Shown piece by piece: positions 51,230-60,131 of a DNA stretch of 64,000 bases. The DNA is from Erythrobacter sp. SDW2. Its GTDB lineage: Bacteria; Pseudomonadota; Alphaproteobacteria; Sphingomonadales; Sphingomonadaceae. Within the stretch, counting starts at the first letter, position 1, and every line of letters begins with the position of its first letter. The notes beneath the pieces were generated by a model, which saw nothing but the letters and a program-made list of their open reading frames with translations, was not told where the DNA came from and made no database searches. A program made the position numbers and the translations under genes. Location: assembly GCF_021431965.1 (NCBI RefSeq), contig NZ_CP090370.1, forward strand, positions 1,736,001-1,800,000. Direction: 5' to 3'.

Positions 51230-52993
51230 TTAGTCATAACTCACCCCCGCAAGCCCCTGCCCGCCATCGGCGATAAAGGCATCGATCCGATCTTCCAGCA
51301 CCGGCAGCGGGACCGAGCCCAGTGACAGCACCACATCGTGAAACTTGCGGATGTCGAACTTGTCGTCCAGCGCCGTCTCGGCCTTGGCGCGGACGCGGCG
51401 GATGGTCATTTCGCCGAGCTTGTAGGCCAGTGCCTGCCCCGGCCAGCTGATATAGCGGTCGACCTCGGTGTTCACCTCATGCGTCGATAGCGCAGTGCGG
51501 GTGGCGAGATAGTCCACCGCCTGCTCGCGGCTCCAGCCATAGTGGTGGATGCCGGTGTCGATCACCAGCCGCACGGCACGCCACATCTCGTAGCTGAGCT
51601 GGCCGAACTTCTCATAGGGCGTGCGGTAAATGCCCATCTCGTTCCCGAGATACTCGACATAGAGCCCCCAGCCCTCGCCGAAGCCGCTGAAATAGGTCCG
51701 ACGGCGGAACTCTGCGGCGGCTGGCTGCTCGTTGGCTACCGCCGCCTGGAAGCTGTGCCCGGGCGCGCATTCGTGGAGGGTCAGCGCGGGGATATTGTAG
51801 AGGGGGCGCGACGGCAGGTCGTAGGTGTTCATCTGGCACGCTTCGTATCCGCCCCGACCGGCGGTATAGAAAGGCGCGATCGCCGGATCGACCTCGACAA
51901 TTGCGAACCGGTGCCGCGGCAGGAAGCCGAAATAGGCCCCCAGCTTGCCGTCCACGCGCTTGGCGGCATAGGCTGAGACGCCCATCAGCTCGTCGGGCGT
52001 GCGCGCCACGAATTGCGGATCGGTGCGCAGGAAACGGATGAACTCCTGCAAGCTGCCAGCGAAGCCCGCTTCCGCCTTCACCTTCTCCATTTCGGCAGTG
52101 ATGCGCGCCACTTCACTGAGGCCGATCTCGTGGATCTGTTCGGCAGTGAGGTCGAGGGTGGTGTATTGGCGGATCTGCTGGGCGTAATAGGCCGGGCCAT
52201 CGGGCATGGCATTGGCAGCCAGAGTGGTGCGGGTTCCGGGCCGATACTCTTCACGGAAAAAAGTTAGCAGCCTGGCATAGGCGGGTGTCACGCCATCCTC
52301 GATCTCGCTGCGGCCCGCCGCTTTCAGACGGTTGGCCTCGCTCGCCGGGATCGACGCCGGCATCTGCGCAAACGGCACCCAGAACGGGCTCGTCTCCGCC
52401 GTATCGGTGACATAGGCGGCGAGCGAGACGTCGCGCCCCTGCAGCGTCACCTGCGGCACCGAGAACCCGCGCGCAAGCCCGGTGCGGGCGTTGGCGATAT
52501 GCTCGTCGAAATAACGCGGGATGTCCTGCAGCCGGACGAGGTAATCCTCATATTCCTTGACCGTCGCCATGCCGCCGCGCTCTGTCAGATAGCTCCAGAA
52601 GTTGTTGTCGCTGTCGAACGGCATTTCCCATTCGCGAAAGCGCGCATCGCCGATCTCTTCCTGCAGCAGCGTACGCAGGACCGCAGCGTCGATCCTGGCC
52701 TTGTCGGAAAATTGCGTCCGATCGATAGCCTCCAGCTTGTCGAGCAGTTCCGCAGCCTCGGCGGCGTATGCCTGCTGAGCCGCCGGCGTCACGTCCGGCA
52801 GCTTGCCCGAGTAGGAAACCTTTCCGTCCTCGCCGATGGTGGCACCGGAGCGGACCGCCTGATCCTTTTGATACTCGTCGGCCAAGGCCTTCAGCGCATC
52901 GTCGGCGCTAACCTGGGCTTGGGCCTGAGCGTGGGCGGGCGAAACGACCGCGACGAGAGCCACCGCCGCGATACCGAAGGCCCGCCGGATCAT
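51230..52993 (-). CDS. secreted DUF885-family protein (putative metallopeptidase)
   Basis: A 587-residue exported protein (signal peptide MIRRAFGIAAVALVAVVSPAHAQ) of the DUF885 family, common in sphingomonads. The probable metal site is ALTLHECAPGHSFQAAV (HExxxxH), followed by FSGFGEGWGLYVEYLGNEMG with an acidic residue that could complete it. Helix-rich overall, resembling zinc peptidases of the M32/thermolysin-like fold. Substrate not established. It overlaps grpE by 4 bases at its start. Confidence 0.8.
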   Translation of the reverse strand: MIRRAFGIAAVALVAVVSPAHAQAQAQVSADDALKALADEYQKDQAVRSGATIGEDGKVSYSGKLPDVTPAAQQAYAAEAAELLDKLEAIDRTQFSDKARIDAAVLRTLLQEEIGDARFREWEMPFDSDNNFWSYLTERGGMATVKEYEDYLVRLQDIPRYFDEHIANARTGLARGFSVPQVTLQGRDVSLAAYVTDTAETSPFWVPFAQMPASIPASEANRLKAAGRSEIEDGVTPAYARLLTFFREEYRPGTRTTLAANAMPDGPAYYAQQIRQYTTLDLTAEQIHEIGLSEVARITAEMEKVKAEAGFAGSLQEFIRFLRTDPQFVARTPDELMGVSAYAAKRVDGKLGAYFGFLPRHRFAIVEVDPAIAPFYTAGRGGYEACQMNTYDLPSRPLYNIPALTLHECAPGHSFQAAVANEQPAAAEFRRRTYFSGFGEGWGLYVEYLGNEMGIYRTPYEKFGQLSYEMWRAVRLVIDTGIHHYGWSREQAVDYLATRTALSTHEVNTEVDRYISWPGQALAYKLGEMTIRRVRAKAETALDDKFDIRKFHDVVLSLGSVPLPVLEDRIDAFIADGGQGLAGVSYD

Positions 52994-53577
52994 TCCGGTT
53001 TCTTCGCCACACCGACCATGGCCGGGCGGAGCAACCGGTCCTTGATCATATAGCCGGCCTGCATTTCCTGCACGATGGTGCCCGGCTCGGCGTCATCCGT
53101 GGGGATTTCCATCATCGCCTGGTGCTGGTTCGGGTCGAGGGGCAGGCCCAGGGCGGCGATACGGGTCACGCCGTGCTGGCCGAAGACCTTGTCGATCTCG
53201 CGCTGGGTCGCCTCGATCCCGGCGACGAGTCCCTTGAACTTGTCGTCATCGCGCAATTCCTGCGGGATTGAATCGATTGCGCGGCTGAGATTGTCGGCCA
53301 CCGATAGGATGTCGCGGGCAAAGCCGGTCGCGGCATAGGCGCGCGCATCCTGGATGTCCTTCTCCATGCGGCGGCGGACGTTCTGCGTATCGGCCTTGGC
53401 GTAAAGCACCTCTTGCCTCGCGGCCTCGAGGTCGCTCTTGAGCTGGGCGATGGCGTCCGACAGGTTTTCCCCCCTGTCATCGCCGCCATCATCACGGAGG
53501 TGTTGGGGCACGCCTTCCAGTTCACGTTCAACTTCTGCGTCAGCCGCAGTGTCCTGCTTCTTGGTATCTTCGATCAT
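52990..53577 (-). CDS. grpE: nucleotide exchange factor GrpE
   Basis: Releases ADP from DnaK. The 195 residues have an acidic disordered N-terminus, a long coiled-coil (about 40-110, NLSDAIAQLKSDLEAARQEVLYAKADTQNVRRRMEKDI) and the C-terminal beta domain with LDPNQHQAMMEIPT and GYMIKDRLLRPAMVGVA. It follows hrcA by 18 bases; hrcA-grpE is the usual alphaproteobacterial heat-shock pair. Confidence 0.95.
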   Translation of the reverse strand: MIEDTKKQDTAADAEVERELEGVPQHLRDDGGDDRGENLSDAIAQLKSDLEAARQEVLYAKADTQNVRRRMEKDIQDARAYAATGFARDILSVADNLSRAIDSIPQELRDDDKFKGLVAGIEATQREIDKVFGQHGVTRIAALGLPLDPNQHQAMMEIPTDDAEPGTIVQEMQAGYMIKDRLLRPAMVGVAKKPE

Positions 53578-53595
53578 TGTTCTGAGATTTTCCGG

Positions 53596-54636
53596 TTAAC
53601 CGATCAGTTTGCCCAGCGAGCGGGCCGTGAAATCCACCATGGGGACGACGCGCGCGTAATTCAACCGCGTCGGGCCGATCACCCCCAGCACGCCGACCAC
53701 CCTGCCCTCGCGGTCGCGATAGGGCGAGGCGATGACGGAAGAGCCCGAGAGCGCGAACAAGCGGTTCTCGCTGCCGATGAAGATCCGGGTCGCCTGCGCC
53801 TCGCGCGCGGTCTCCAGCAATTCGGCGACCGACTGCTTGTTCTCGAGATCGTCGAGCAGCGAGCGGACCCGCTCCAAATCCTCCAGCGCACTGGCATCGA
53901 GCAGATTGGCCTGCCCGCGCACGATCAGCAGCGGACGCTTGGCCGTGTCCTCGGTCCACACCGCGAGACCGCGCTCGACCAGGTCCTGACTCGCCTTGTC
54001 GAGCGCCGATTTGCCCGCAGCGATCTCCTGCCGCATCGCCGAACTCGCTTCGGCCAGGGTCCGTCCCATCAACCGTGACGTGATGTAATTGCTGACCTGT
54101 TCAAGCAGGTGCGCAGGAGTGTCACCGGTCTCGATGACGCGGTTCTCCACTCCGCCATCCTCGCCGACCAGCACGGCCAGCGCCCGCCCCTGCCCCAAGG
54201 GAACCAGCGTGATCTGCGCCAGTCGAGGTTCCCGGCTCGGAACCATCACCATGCCTGCAGCCCCGCTAAGGTCGGACAGCATCGCACTTGTCGCTTCAAG
54301 CGCCTGTTCGATTGGCCCCGACTTCTCCAGCCGCGATTCGATGGCCTCGCGTTCGGCCTGCGTGGGTTCCGCGACCTGCATCATCCCGTCGACAAACAGC
54401 CTCAGGCCCGTCTCGGTCGGCAAGCGGCCCGCGCTGGTATGCGGCGCGGCCAGCAGACCCACAGCCTCAAGGTCTGCCAAGACTGAACGGATCGAAGCGG
54501 GCGAGAGATCGAGCGACTGGTCCTGCGACAAAGTCTTCGACCCCACCGGCTGCCCGCTCTCGAGATAGCCCTCGACGACCAGGCGAAAGATCGCCCTGGC
54601 GCGTTCGGTCAGTTCGGTGACGGGTGGGCTGGTCAT
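53596..54636 (-). CDS. hrcA: heat-inducible transcription repressor HrcA
   Basis: HrcA represses chaperonin genes by binding CIRCE elements with help from GroEL. The 346 residues show an N-terminal winged helix (RARAIFRLVVEGYLESGQPVGSKTLSQD, SPASIRSVLADLEAVGLLAAPHTSAGRLPT) and the GAF-like dimerisation core and C-terminal VGVLGVIGPTRLNYARVVPMVDFTA. I see no CIRCE inverted repeat upstream, nor groESL in the window. ATG 54636 is used; 54645 is also in frame. Confidence 0.94.
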   Translation of the reverse strand: MTSPPVTELTERARAIFRLVVEGYLESGQPVGSKTLSQDQSLDLSPASIRSVLADLEAVGLLAAPHTSAGRLPTETGLRLFVDGMMQVAEPTQAEREAIESRLEKSGPIEQALEATSAMLSDLSGAAGMVMVPSREPRLAQITLVPLGQGRALAVLVGEDGGVENRVIETGDTPAHLLEQVSNYITSRLMGRTLAEASSAMRQEIAAGKSALDKASQDLVERGLAVWTEDTAKRPLLIVRGQANLLDASALEDLERVRSLLDDLENKQSVAELLETAREAQATRIFIGSENRLFALSGSSVIASPYRDREGRVVGVLGVIGPTRLNYARVVPMVDFTARSLGKLIG

Positions 54637-54680
54637 GCAGCACACTTAGCCGCAATCACCAGACTTTCAATTTTCCGCTC

Positions 54681-54700
54681 GGGCTGAGCTTGTCGAAGCC
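54681..54700 (+). repeat. GGGCTGAGCTTGTCGAAGCC element, intergenic copy 1
   Basis: Inverted partner of 54741-54760; both contain CTGAGCTTGTCGA. It lies in the 148-base gap between divergent hrcA and rph, and is a short interspersed repeat of a type widespread in alphaproteobacteria. Confidence 0.6.
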
Positions 54701-54716
54701 CCGCACTTTCCTATAG
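54689..54716 (+). promoter_or_regulatory. CTTG-N17-CCTATAG, possible heat-shock-type promoter of rph
   Basis: CTTG (54689-54692) and CCTATAG (54710-54716) are spaced by 17 bases, one base off the CYTATNT consensus. The -35 lies inside the interspersed repeat. It is 69 bases before rph. Weak without transcript data. Confidence 0.3.
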
Positions 54717-54740
54717 CGCAGCGGCAGAAGCAGGACCGCG

Positions 54741-54760
54741 CCTCGACAAGCTCAGGGCGG
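54741..54760 (-). repeat. inverted copy of the GAGCTTGTCGA element
   Basis: The minus strand reads CCGCCCTGAGCTTGTCGAGG, sharing CTGAGCTTGTCGA with 54681-54700. Together the two copies could form a hairpin spanning about 80 bases in front of rph. Confidence 0.6.
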
Positions 54761-54784
54761 ACGGATCCTGGAACAGGAGTTGTT

Positions 54785-55510
54785 ATGAGACCTTCCGGAC
54801 GCGCGCCCGACGAGATGCGCGCTATCACCATCGAGACCGGCTTTACCAAGCATGCCGAGGGCTCCTGCCTGATCAGCTTCGGCGAGACGCGCGTGCTGTG
54901 CACTGCCAGTGTCGAGGAGCGCCTGCCGCCATGGCTGCGCGGCAAGGGCCAGGGCTGGGTCACCGGCGAGTATTCGATGCTCCCCCGCGCCACCCACACC
55001 CGTGGCGACCGAGAGGCGGCGCGCGGCAAGCAGTCGGGCCGGACGCAGGAAATCCAGCGGCTGATCGGGCGCAGTTTACGCGCTGTGGTCGACATGAAGA
55101 AGCTGGGTGAGCGGCAGATCACGCTCGATTGCGACGTGATCCAGGCCGATGGCGGTACGCGCACCGCGTCGATCAGCGGGGCCTGGGTGGCGCTGCGGCT
55201 CGCAGTGAACAAGCTCATGGCCGAGGGCGCGATCAAGGACGATCCGATCTCTGCCAAGATCGCGGCGATCAGCTGCGGCATATACAACGGCACGCCGGTG
55301 CTCGATCTGGATTACGTCGAGGATTCGGGCGCTGACGCCGATGCCAACTTCGTGCTGATCGAAGGCGGCCAGATCGCCGAAGCACAGGCCACCGCCGAGG
55401 GCGCGACCTATGATGAGGAAGCCCTGCTGCGCCTGCTTCGCCTCGCCCAGATCGGCTGCGCGCAGATCTTCAAGGCTCAAGAACAAGCAACGCACGCGGC
55501 GACGAAATGA
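54785..55510 (+). CDS. rph: ribonuclease PH
   Basis: A phosphorolytic 3'-5' exoribonuclease that trims tRNA 3' ends. The 241 residues open [42 protein letters not shown], then [17 protein letters not shown] and [20 protein letters not shown] (phosphate/RNA-binding arginines) and [15 protein letters not shown]. All are standard. It overlaps rdgB by four bases, a common pairing. Confidence 0.97.
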   Translation: MRPSGRAPDEMRAITIETGFTKHAEGSCLISFGETRVLCTASVEERLPPWLRGKGQGWVTGEYSMLPRATHTRGDREAARGKQSGRTQEIQRLIGRSLRAVVDMKKLGERQITLDCDVIQADGGTRTASISGAWVALRLAVNKLMAEGAIKDDPISAKIAAISCGIYNGTPVLDLDYVEDSGADADANFVLIEGGQIAEAQATAEGATYDEEALLRLLRLAQIGCAQIFKAQEQATHAATK

Positions 55511-56136
55511 CTCGCCGCCTAGGTTCCGGCTCGCTGGTGATCGCTACGCATAATGCGGGCAAGCTGAAGGAGATTTCGGCGCTGCTCGATCCCTATGGGG
55601 TCAAATGCATCAGCGCAGGTTCCCTCGGCCTGCCGGAGCCGGCCGAGACCGGGACGACCTTTGCCCAGAATGCGCTGATCAAGGCGCGGGCGGCGGCAGA
55701 CGCTTCCGGGCTGGCGGCGCTGGCGGACGACAGCGGCTTGTCGGTCGAGGCGCTGGGCGGCCGTCCGGGAGTCTACACCGCCGACTGGGCCGAACGGCAG
55801 TGGTTCGAAGGCGAGCCGGGCCGGGACTGGTATATGGCGATGGGCAAGGTCGAAGGGATGCTGCAACAACTTGGCCCTGAGACTGATCGCTCGGCGGCTT
55901 TCCATTGCGTGCTGGCGCTTGCCTGGCCCGATGGCGAGCATGTAATTTACGAGGGCACCTGCAACGGTTCGCTGACCTGGCCCCCGCGCGGTACGCTGGG
56001 CTTCGGTTACGATCCCGTTTTCATACCCACGGGCAGCGAATCGACCTTCGCCGAGATCGACCCTGCGCAGAAACACGCCATCAGCCACCGCGCCGACGCC
56101 TTCGCCAAGCTGGTCGCGGAACAATTCGGCGGCTAA
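55507..56136 (+). CDS. rdgB: non-canonical purine NTP pyrophosphatase RdgB/HAM1
   Basis: Hydrolyses XTP, dITP and related damaged nucleotides to monophosphates. The 209 residues have [14 protein letters not shown], the catalytic Asp region [25 protein letters not shown], a [13 protein letters not shown] loop, and [11 protein letters not shown]. Length slightly above the typical 195-200. It is coupled to rph and followed 12 bases later by hemW. Confidence 0.96.
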   Translation: MTRRLGSGSLVIATHNAGKLKEISALLDPYGVKCISAGSLGLPEPAETGTTFAQNALIKARAAADASGLAALADDSGLSVEALGGRPGVYTADWAERQWFEGEPGRDWYMAMGKVEGMLQQLGPETDRSAAFHCVLALAWPDGEHVIYEGTCNGSLTWPPRGTLGFGYDPVFIPTGSESTFAEIDPAQKHAISHRADAFAKLVAEQFGG

Positions 56137-56147
56137 AGTCCCGGCCC

Positions 56148-57299
56148 ATGGCCCGCGCGCTTTACATCCACTGGCCGTTCTGCGCCCGCAAATGTCCCTA
56201 TTGCGACTTCAACAGCCATGTCCGCGCCAGCGTGGACCATGGTGTGTGGGAGCGCGCCTTGCTGGCGGACATGCGCCACGAGGCCGCCCTGGCTGGCGGC
56301 GAGCCGCTCGATTCGATCTTCTTCGGCGGCGGCACGCCTTCTCTGATGCCCCCTGCCCTCGTGGCGTCATTGCTGCACCAGGCCGAGGCGTTGTGGGGCT
56401 TTGCACCCGATATCGAGATCACGCTGGAGGCGAACCCCTCCTCGGTCGAGGCGGCGAACTTCGCTGCTCTGGCCGAGGCCGGCGTCAACCGCGTATCGCT
56501 CGGGGTGCAGGCGCTCGATGACGAGGCCCTGCGCTTCCTCGGGCGACTCCACGGCGTCGACGAAGCGCTGGCCGCGCTCGAGACGGCGCAAAAGGCGTTC
56601 AGTCGGGTCAGCTTCGACCTGATCTACGCCCGGCCCGGCCAGACCGAGGCGCAATGGCGGGCGGAACTGGACCGTGCGCTTGGCTTCGGCACATCGCATC
56701 TGTCGCTCTACCAACTCACTATCGAGCCGGGGACGCGCTTCGCCACCGAGGTGCGGCAGGGCACGTTCACACCACTCGAAGACGACCCGGCAGCAGAACT
56801 TTTCGTCCTGACGCAGGAGATGAGCGCCGCAGCTGGACTGCCCGCCTACGAAATCAGCAACCACGCCCGGCTTGGCGAAGAAAGCCGCCACAACCTCACC
56901 TACTGGCGGTACGAGGACTATTGCGGGATCGGGCCGGGCGCGCATGGTCGGCGTGGTGGCCATGCGACCATGCGCCACAAGAAGCCCGAGAACTGGCTCG
57001 CGTCGATCGAAGAGCGAGGCCACGGTGCACAGGAAGAACGCGCACTTACTGTAAGCGAGCAAGCATCGGAAGCGCTGATGATGGGACTGCGACTGGCGGA
57101 GGGCGTGGACCTCGCAGCAATGGCGCAGAGGTTCGGTCTTGCAGAAACCGCACTGGTCGCTGCCGAGCGGGTCGAATTCTACCGGCGGCTGGGGATGGTG
57201 ATGCGAGCTGGCCCCCGCCTGATCGTTACACCACAAGGCATGCCCCTGCTCGATGCCTTGCTGGGCGAACTGGTCGCGTCGGAGCTGGTGCTGGCATGA
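56148..57299 (+). CDS. hemW: heme chaperone / radical SAM protein HemW
   Basis: HemW is a radical-SAM-fold heme chaperone long called oxygen-independent coproporphyrinogen oxidase-like. The 383 residues have the cluster motif FCARKCPYCDF (Cys12, Cys16, Cys19), DSIFFGGGTPSLM, ITLEANPSS, NRVSLGVQALDD and GIGPGAHGR. It lacks the extra N-terminal motif of true HemN, which supports HemW. ATG 56148 is the start giving the normal N-terminus; the stop overlaps xerC as ATGA. Confidence 0.93.
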   Translation: MARALYIHWPFCARKCPYCDFNSHVRASVDHGVWERALLADMRHEAALAGGEPLDSIFFGGGTPSLMPPALVASLLHQAEALWGFAPDIEITLEANPSSVEAANFAALAEAGVNRVSLGVQALDDEALRFLGRLHGVDEALAALETAQKAFSRVSFDLIYARPGQTEAQWRAELDRALGFGTSHLSLYQLTIEPGTRFATEVRQGTFTPLEDDPAAELFVLTQEMSAAAGLPAYEISNHARLGEESRHNLTYWRYEDYCGIGPGAHGRRGGHATMRHKKPENWLASIEERGHGAQEERALTVSEQASEALMMGLRLAEGVDLAAMAQRFGLAETALVAAERVEFYRRLGMVMRAGPRLIVTPQGMPLLDALLGELVASELVLA

Positions 57300-58192
57300 G
57301 CGCCGCCGCTCTGCTCGGCCAATGGCACACCCACCTCGCTGACGAACGGCGCCGCTCCCCTCATACGGTCCGGGCCTATCACAAGGCCGCCGAACGCCTG
57401 CTCCACGCCCGCAGCCTGTCGGAATGGGAGGAGGTCGCCGCTATCGACAGTGGCACCTTGCGCCGCCATCTGGCCCATCGCCGCGCAGAGGGCCTGGCCA
57501 ATACCTCCGCCGCACGAGAACTCTCGGCGCTCAAGGCCTTCATCGCTTATGCCCGCAGCGAGACCGGCGCGGACGAAGCCTCTGCCCCGCGCCTGCGTGG
57601 TGCTCGGGTCAAGAAGGGCCTGCCTCGGCCCGTGACGCCCGATGATGCTGTCGGTCTCGCCGATATGGTCGAGGCCAATGCTGCCGAAGACTGGATCGGC
57701 AAGCGCGATCGCGCGGTGCTGTTGTTGCTCTATGGCGCTGGAATGCGCATTGCAGAAGCGCTCTCGCTGACTGGCTCATCGTATCCGTTGGGCGAACGAC
57801 TTCAGGTCACCGGCAAAGGTGGCAAGCAAAGGATAGTGCCGATCTTGCCGATCATTAGAACGGCTGTGGGCGGCTATGTCGAGGCGTGTCCCCTGCCGAT
57901 CGCCAAAGATGGCCCTTTGTTCGTCGGCGCCAAAGGTGGCCCGCTGTCGCAAGGCTTGATCCAGAAGGCCACCGCCCGCGCCCGCCGTGCGCTCGGCCTG
58001 CCCGACACCGCGACGCCCCATGCCCTGCGCCACAGCTTCGCGACGCATTTGCTCGGTGCCGGGGCTGATCTCAGGAGCCTGCAGGAATTGCTCGGCCATG
58101 CCAGTCTCGGCTCGACGCAGATCTACACCAAAGTCGATGCCGCGACATTGCTCGAGACCTATCGCGATGCGCACCCGCGCGAGCGGCGCTAG
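57296..58192 (+). CDS. xerC: tyrosine recombinase XerC
   Basis: XerC/D resolve chromosome dimers at dif. The 298 residues have an N-terminal SAM-like core-binding domain (1-100) and the catalytic domain with Arg151 (YGAGMRIAEAL), Lys174 (TGKGGK), His242/Arg245 (PHALRHSFATHLL), His268 (LLGHAS) and the nucleophile Tyr277 (QIYTKV). The normal length and core position argue for a housekeeping recombinase. The longer open frame to 56654 is out of frame with hemW and rejected. Confidence 0.92.
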   Translation: MSAAALLGQWHTHLADERRRSPHTVRAYHKAAERLLHARSLSEWEEVAAIDSGTLRRHLAHRRAEGLANTSAARELSALKAFIAYARSETGADEASAPRLRGARVKKGLPRPVTPDDAVGLADMVEANAAEDWIGKRDRAVLLLLYGAGMRIAEALSLTGSSYPLGERLQVTGKGGKQRIVPILPIIRTAVGGYVEACPLPIAKDGPLFVGAKGGPLSQGLIQKATARARRALGLPDTATPHALRHSFATHLLGAGADLRSLQELLGHASLGSTQIYTKVDAATLLETYRDAHPRERR

Positions 58193-58794
58193 CGGTCCGC
58201 GCGCGGTTTCCACGTCACCACTCGCCATAGGTAGGCGCCTAGCGCCAGCGCGGTCAGAGAGATGATCCCCCATCCCAGCACGTCCTGCGAACGTTCCAGC
58301 CAGCGCGACAGCCATTGCCCGCCCATGATCAGTGCCGCGTTCCAGATCAGCGATCCGGTGAAGGTGAAGAACAGGAACCGCCCGATCTGCATGTGCGCCA
58401 GCCCTGCCGGGAGCGAGATGATCGTTCGCAGGAAGGGCGAGAACCGCAGCAGGAAGATCACCCAGTCGCCATATTTGTGGAAGAACAGGATGGCGCGCTC
58501 CACGTCCTCCCACTCCAGCGTCAACCAGCGGCCCCAGCGCTGCACAAATGGTTCAAGCCGCCGATATCCGAACCGGTCGCCGAGCCAGTACCAGAAGTAA
58601 TTGCCGGCGGTGGTGCCAAGCGTGCCGATAACCAGCAGGGGCCAAAACTGCATCTCGCCGCGCGCCACCAGAATGCCGCCGATACCCATTATGACTTCCG
58701 AAGGGACCGGCGGAAAAACGTTCTCCAGCACCATCAGCGCGAAGATGCCCAGGTACCCGCCGCGGGCGATGGTATCGACGATGAACTCGCCCAT
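58189..58794 (-). CDS. DedA family membrane protein
   Basis: DedA proteins are inner-membrane proteins linked to undecaprenyl-phosphate or phospholipid flipping. The 201 residues show the family signature (GIFALMVLENVFPPVPSEVIMGIGGILVARGEM), GTTAGNYFWYWLGDRFGYRR, and RFSPFLRTIISLPAGLAHM with the conserved Arg/Pro, and a helix ending in TWKPRADR. ATG 58794 gives MGEFIVDTIARGG; the extension to 58854 overlaps gshB. Confidence 0.9.
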   Translation of the reverse strand: MGEFIVDTIARGGYLGIFALMVLENVFPPVPSEVIMGIGGILVARGEMQFWPLLVIGTLGTTAGNYFWYWLGDRFGYRRLEPFVQRWGRWLTLEWEDVERAILFFHKYGDWVIFLLRFSPFLRTIISLPAGLAHMQIGRFLFFTFTGSLIWNAALIMGGQWLSRWLERSQDVLGWGIISLTALALGAYLWRVVTWKPRADR

Positions 58795-58814
58795 TCTGGA
58801 ATATTCGTCCCGAT

Positions 58815-59771
58815 TCAGTGCATGGCCGCGTGCCGCGCTTCGAAAGCTTCCCAAAGCCGGGCGGGCGTATCGGTTCCGTTGAATTTGTCGATCGCCATGA
58901 TTCCGGTCGGTGAAGTGACGTTTATTTCGGTCAGATACTTGCCGCCGATCACGTCGATTCCGACGAACACCAGTCCGCGCCGTTTCAATTCCGGACCCAT
59001 GGCGGCGCAGATTTCCTCTTCATGCGGGGTCAGCTCTGTCGCCTCGGCATAGCCGCCCTGGGCGAGGTTGGAGCGGAACTCGCCCTCGCCCGGCTTGCGG
59101 TTGATGGCGCCGGCAAACTCGCCATCGACCAGCACGATGCGTTTGTCACCCAGCGCCACTTCGGGAAGGAAGGGCTGGACCATATGCGGCTCGGGCCAGG
59201 TCTGGTTGAAGACTTCGCTCAAGGCCGAAAGATTGCCGCCGTCGGCCTCGACCTTGAAGATCGCCTTGCCGCCATTACCGTGGAGAGGTTTCACAACCAC
59301 AGCGCCATGCTTCTGCTGGAAATCGCGAATGTCGGCCAGCTCGCGCGCAATCAGCGTCGGCGGCATGAAGCGGGCGAAATCCAGCACGAACATCTTTTCC
59401 GGTGCGTTCACGACCTCGCGCGGGTCGTTCATCACCAGCGTGGTGCCTTTCAGCCGGTCGAGCAGCAGTGCCGAGGAAATGTAGCCGAGGTGGAACGGCG
59501 GATCCTGCCGCATCAGTACCACGTCGATATCGGTCGCAAGGTCGATCCGGCGGCGTTCGCCCATGGTGAAATGATCGCCTTCGACCCTTTGCACAGTCAC
59601 CGGTGCGGCATGGGCAGTGATCCGGCCATCCTCATAGGCCAGCGTCTTCACATCATAATGCCAGACGCTATGCCCCCGTGCCTGCGCCGCGACCATCAGC
59701 GCGAAGCTCGAATCCCCGGCGATGTTGATGCTTTCCAAAGGGTCCATCTGGACCGCGACGCGCAGGGACAT
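58815..59771 (-). CDS. gshB: glutathione synthetase
   Basis: Joins gamma-glutamylcysteine and glycine using ATP. The 318 residues are a full ATP-grasp GshB: MDPLESINIAGDSSFALM, DVVLMRQDPPFHLGYI, NDPREVVNAPEKMF, VVVKPLHGNGGKAIF, HMVQPFLPEV, EGEFRSNLAQGG and GIDVIGGKYLTEINVTSPTG. It is followed by yraN upstream on the same strand and dedA downstream. Confidence 0.97.
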   Translation of the reverse strand: MSLRVAVQMDPLESINIAGDSSFALMVAAQARGHSVWHYDVKTLAYEDGRITAHAAPVTVQRVEGDHFTMGERRRIDLATDIDVVLMRQDPPFHLGYISSALLLDRLKGTTLVMNDPREVVNAPEKMFVLDFARFMPPTLIARELADIRDFQQKHGAVVVKPLHGNGGKAIFKVEADGGNLSALSEVFNQTWPEPHMVQPFLPEVALGDKRIVLVDGEFAGAINRKPGEGEFRSNLAQGGYAEATELTPHEEEICAAMGPELKRRGLVFVGIDVIGGKYLTEINVTSPTGIMAIDKFNGTDTPARLWEAFEARHAAMH

Positions 59772-59780
59772 GGTTCTTCC

Positions 59781-60131
59781 TCATGGTTGCCAGGCGTTGG
59801 CGATGTGGCGCGGGAAGCTGCCGGGCGCAAGGAGGATGACGTCGATGCGGATGTCCTCGCCCTGTGTGGCATAGTCGTGCGCGACTGCTTCAGCCGCAGC
59901 GGCGACACGCGACAATCGGCGCTCGTCGATCGCATAATCGAGCTCTGACTTCTCCTTGCGCCATTTGACTTCGATGAAGGATACCAGCTTCCCGCGCCTG
60001 GCGATCAGGTCGATCTCGCCAAGCGGGGTTTTCACGCGCTGAGCAAGGATCGACCAGCCCTTGGCCCTGAGCCACAGCGCCGCGCGCTTTTCGCCGTCGC
60101 GGCCGCTCTGCTCGGCGACCTGGCGTTTCAT
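59781..60131 (-). CDS. yraN: YraN/UPF0102 family protein
   Basis: A 116-residue protein of the YraN (UPF0102) family, predicted to have a restriction-endonuclease-like fold. The motif GEIDLIARRGKLVSFIEVKWRK has the E...D...ExK catalytic-type pattern. Biological role is unknown. ATG 60131 overlaps the rsmI stop as ATGA; rsmI-yraN is a widely conserved pair. Confidence 0.88.
   Translation of the reverse strand: MKRQVAEQSGRDGEKRAALWLRAKGWSILAQRVKTPLGEIDLIARRGKLVSFIEVKWRKEKSELDYAIDERRLSRVAAAAEAVAHDYATQGEDIRIDVILLAPGSFPRHIANAWQP

Noticed and set aside
54637-54784. CIRCE element upstream of hrcA
   Set aside because: No TTAGCACTC-N9-GAGTGCTAA-like repeat is present in the gap.
56654-57295. N-terminal extension of xerC overlapping hemW
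   Set aside because: It is a frame-shifted reading of hemW; XerC has full length from the ATGA-coupled start at 57296.
57296-58192. Phage or island integrase
   Set aside because: Size, catalytic motif spacing and its place in the rph-rdgB-hemW run fit housekeeping XerC; no attachment site or phage gene is nearby.
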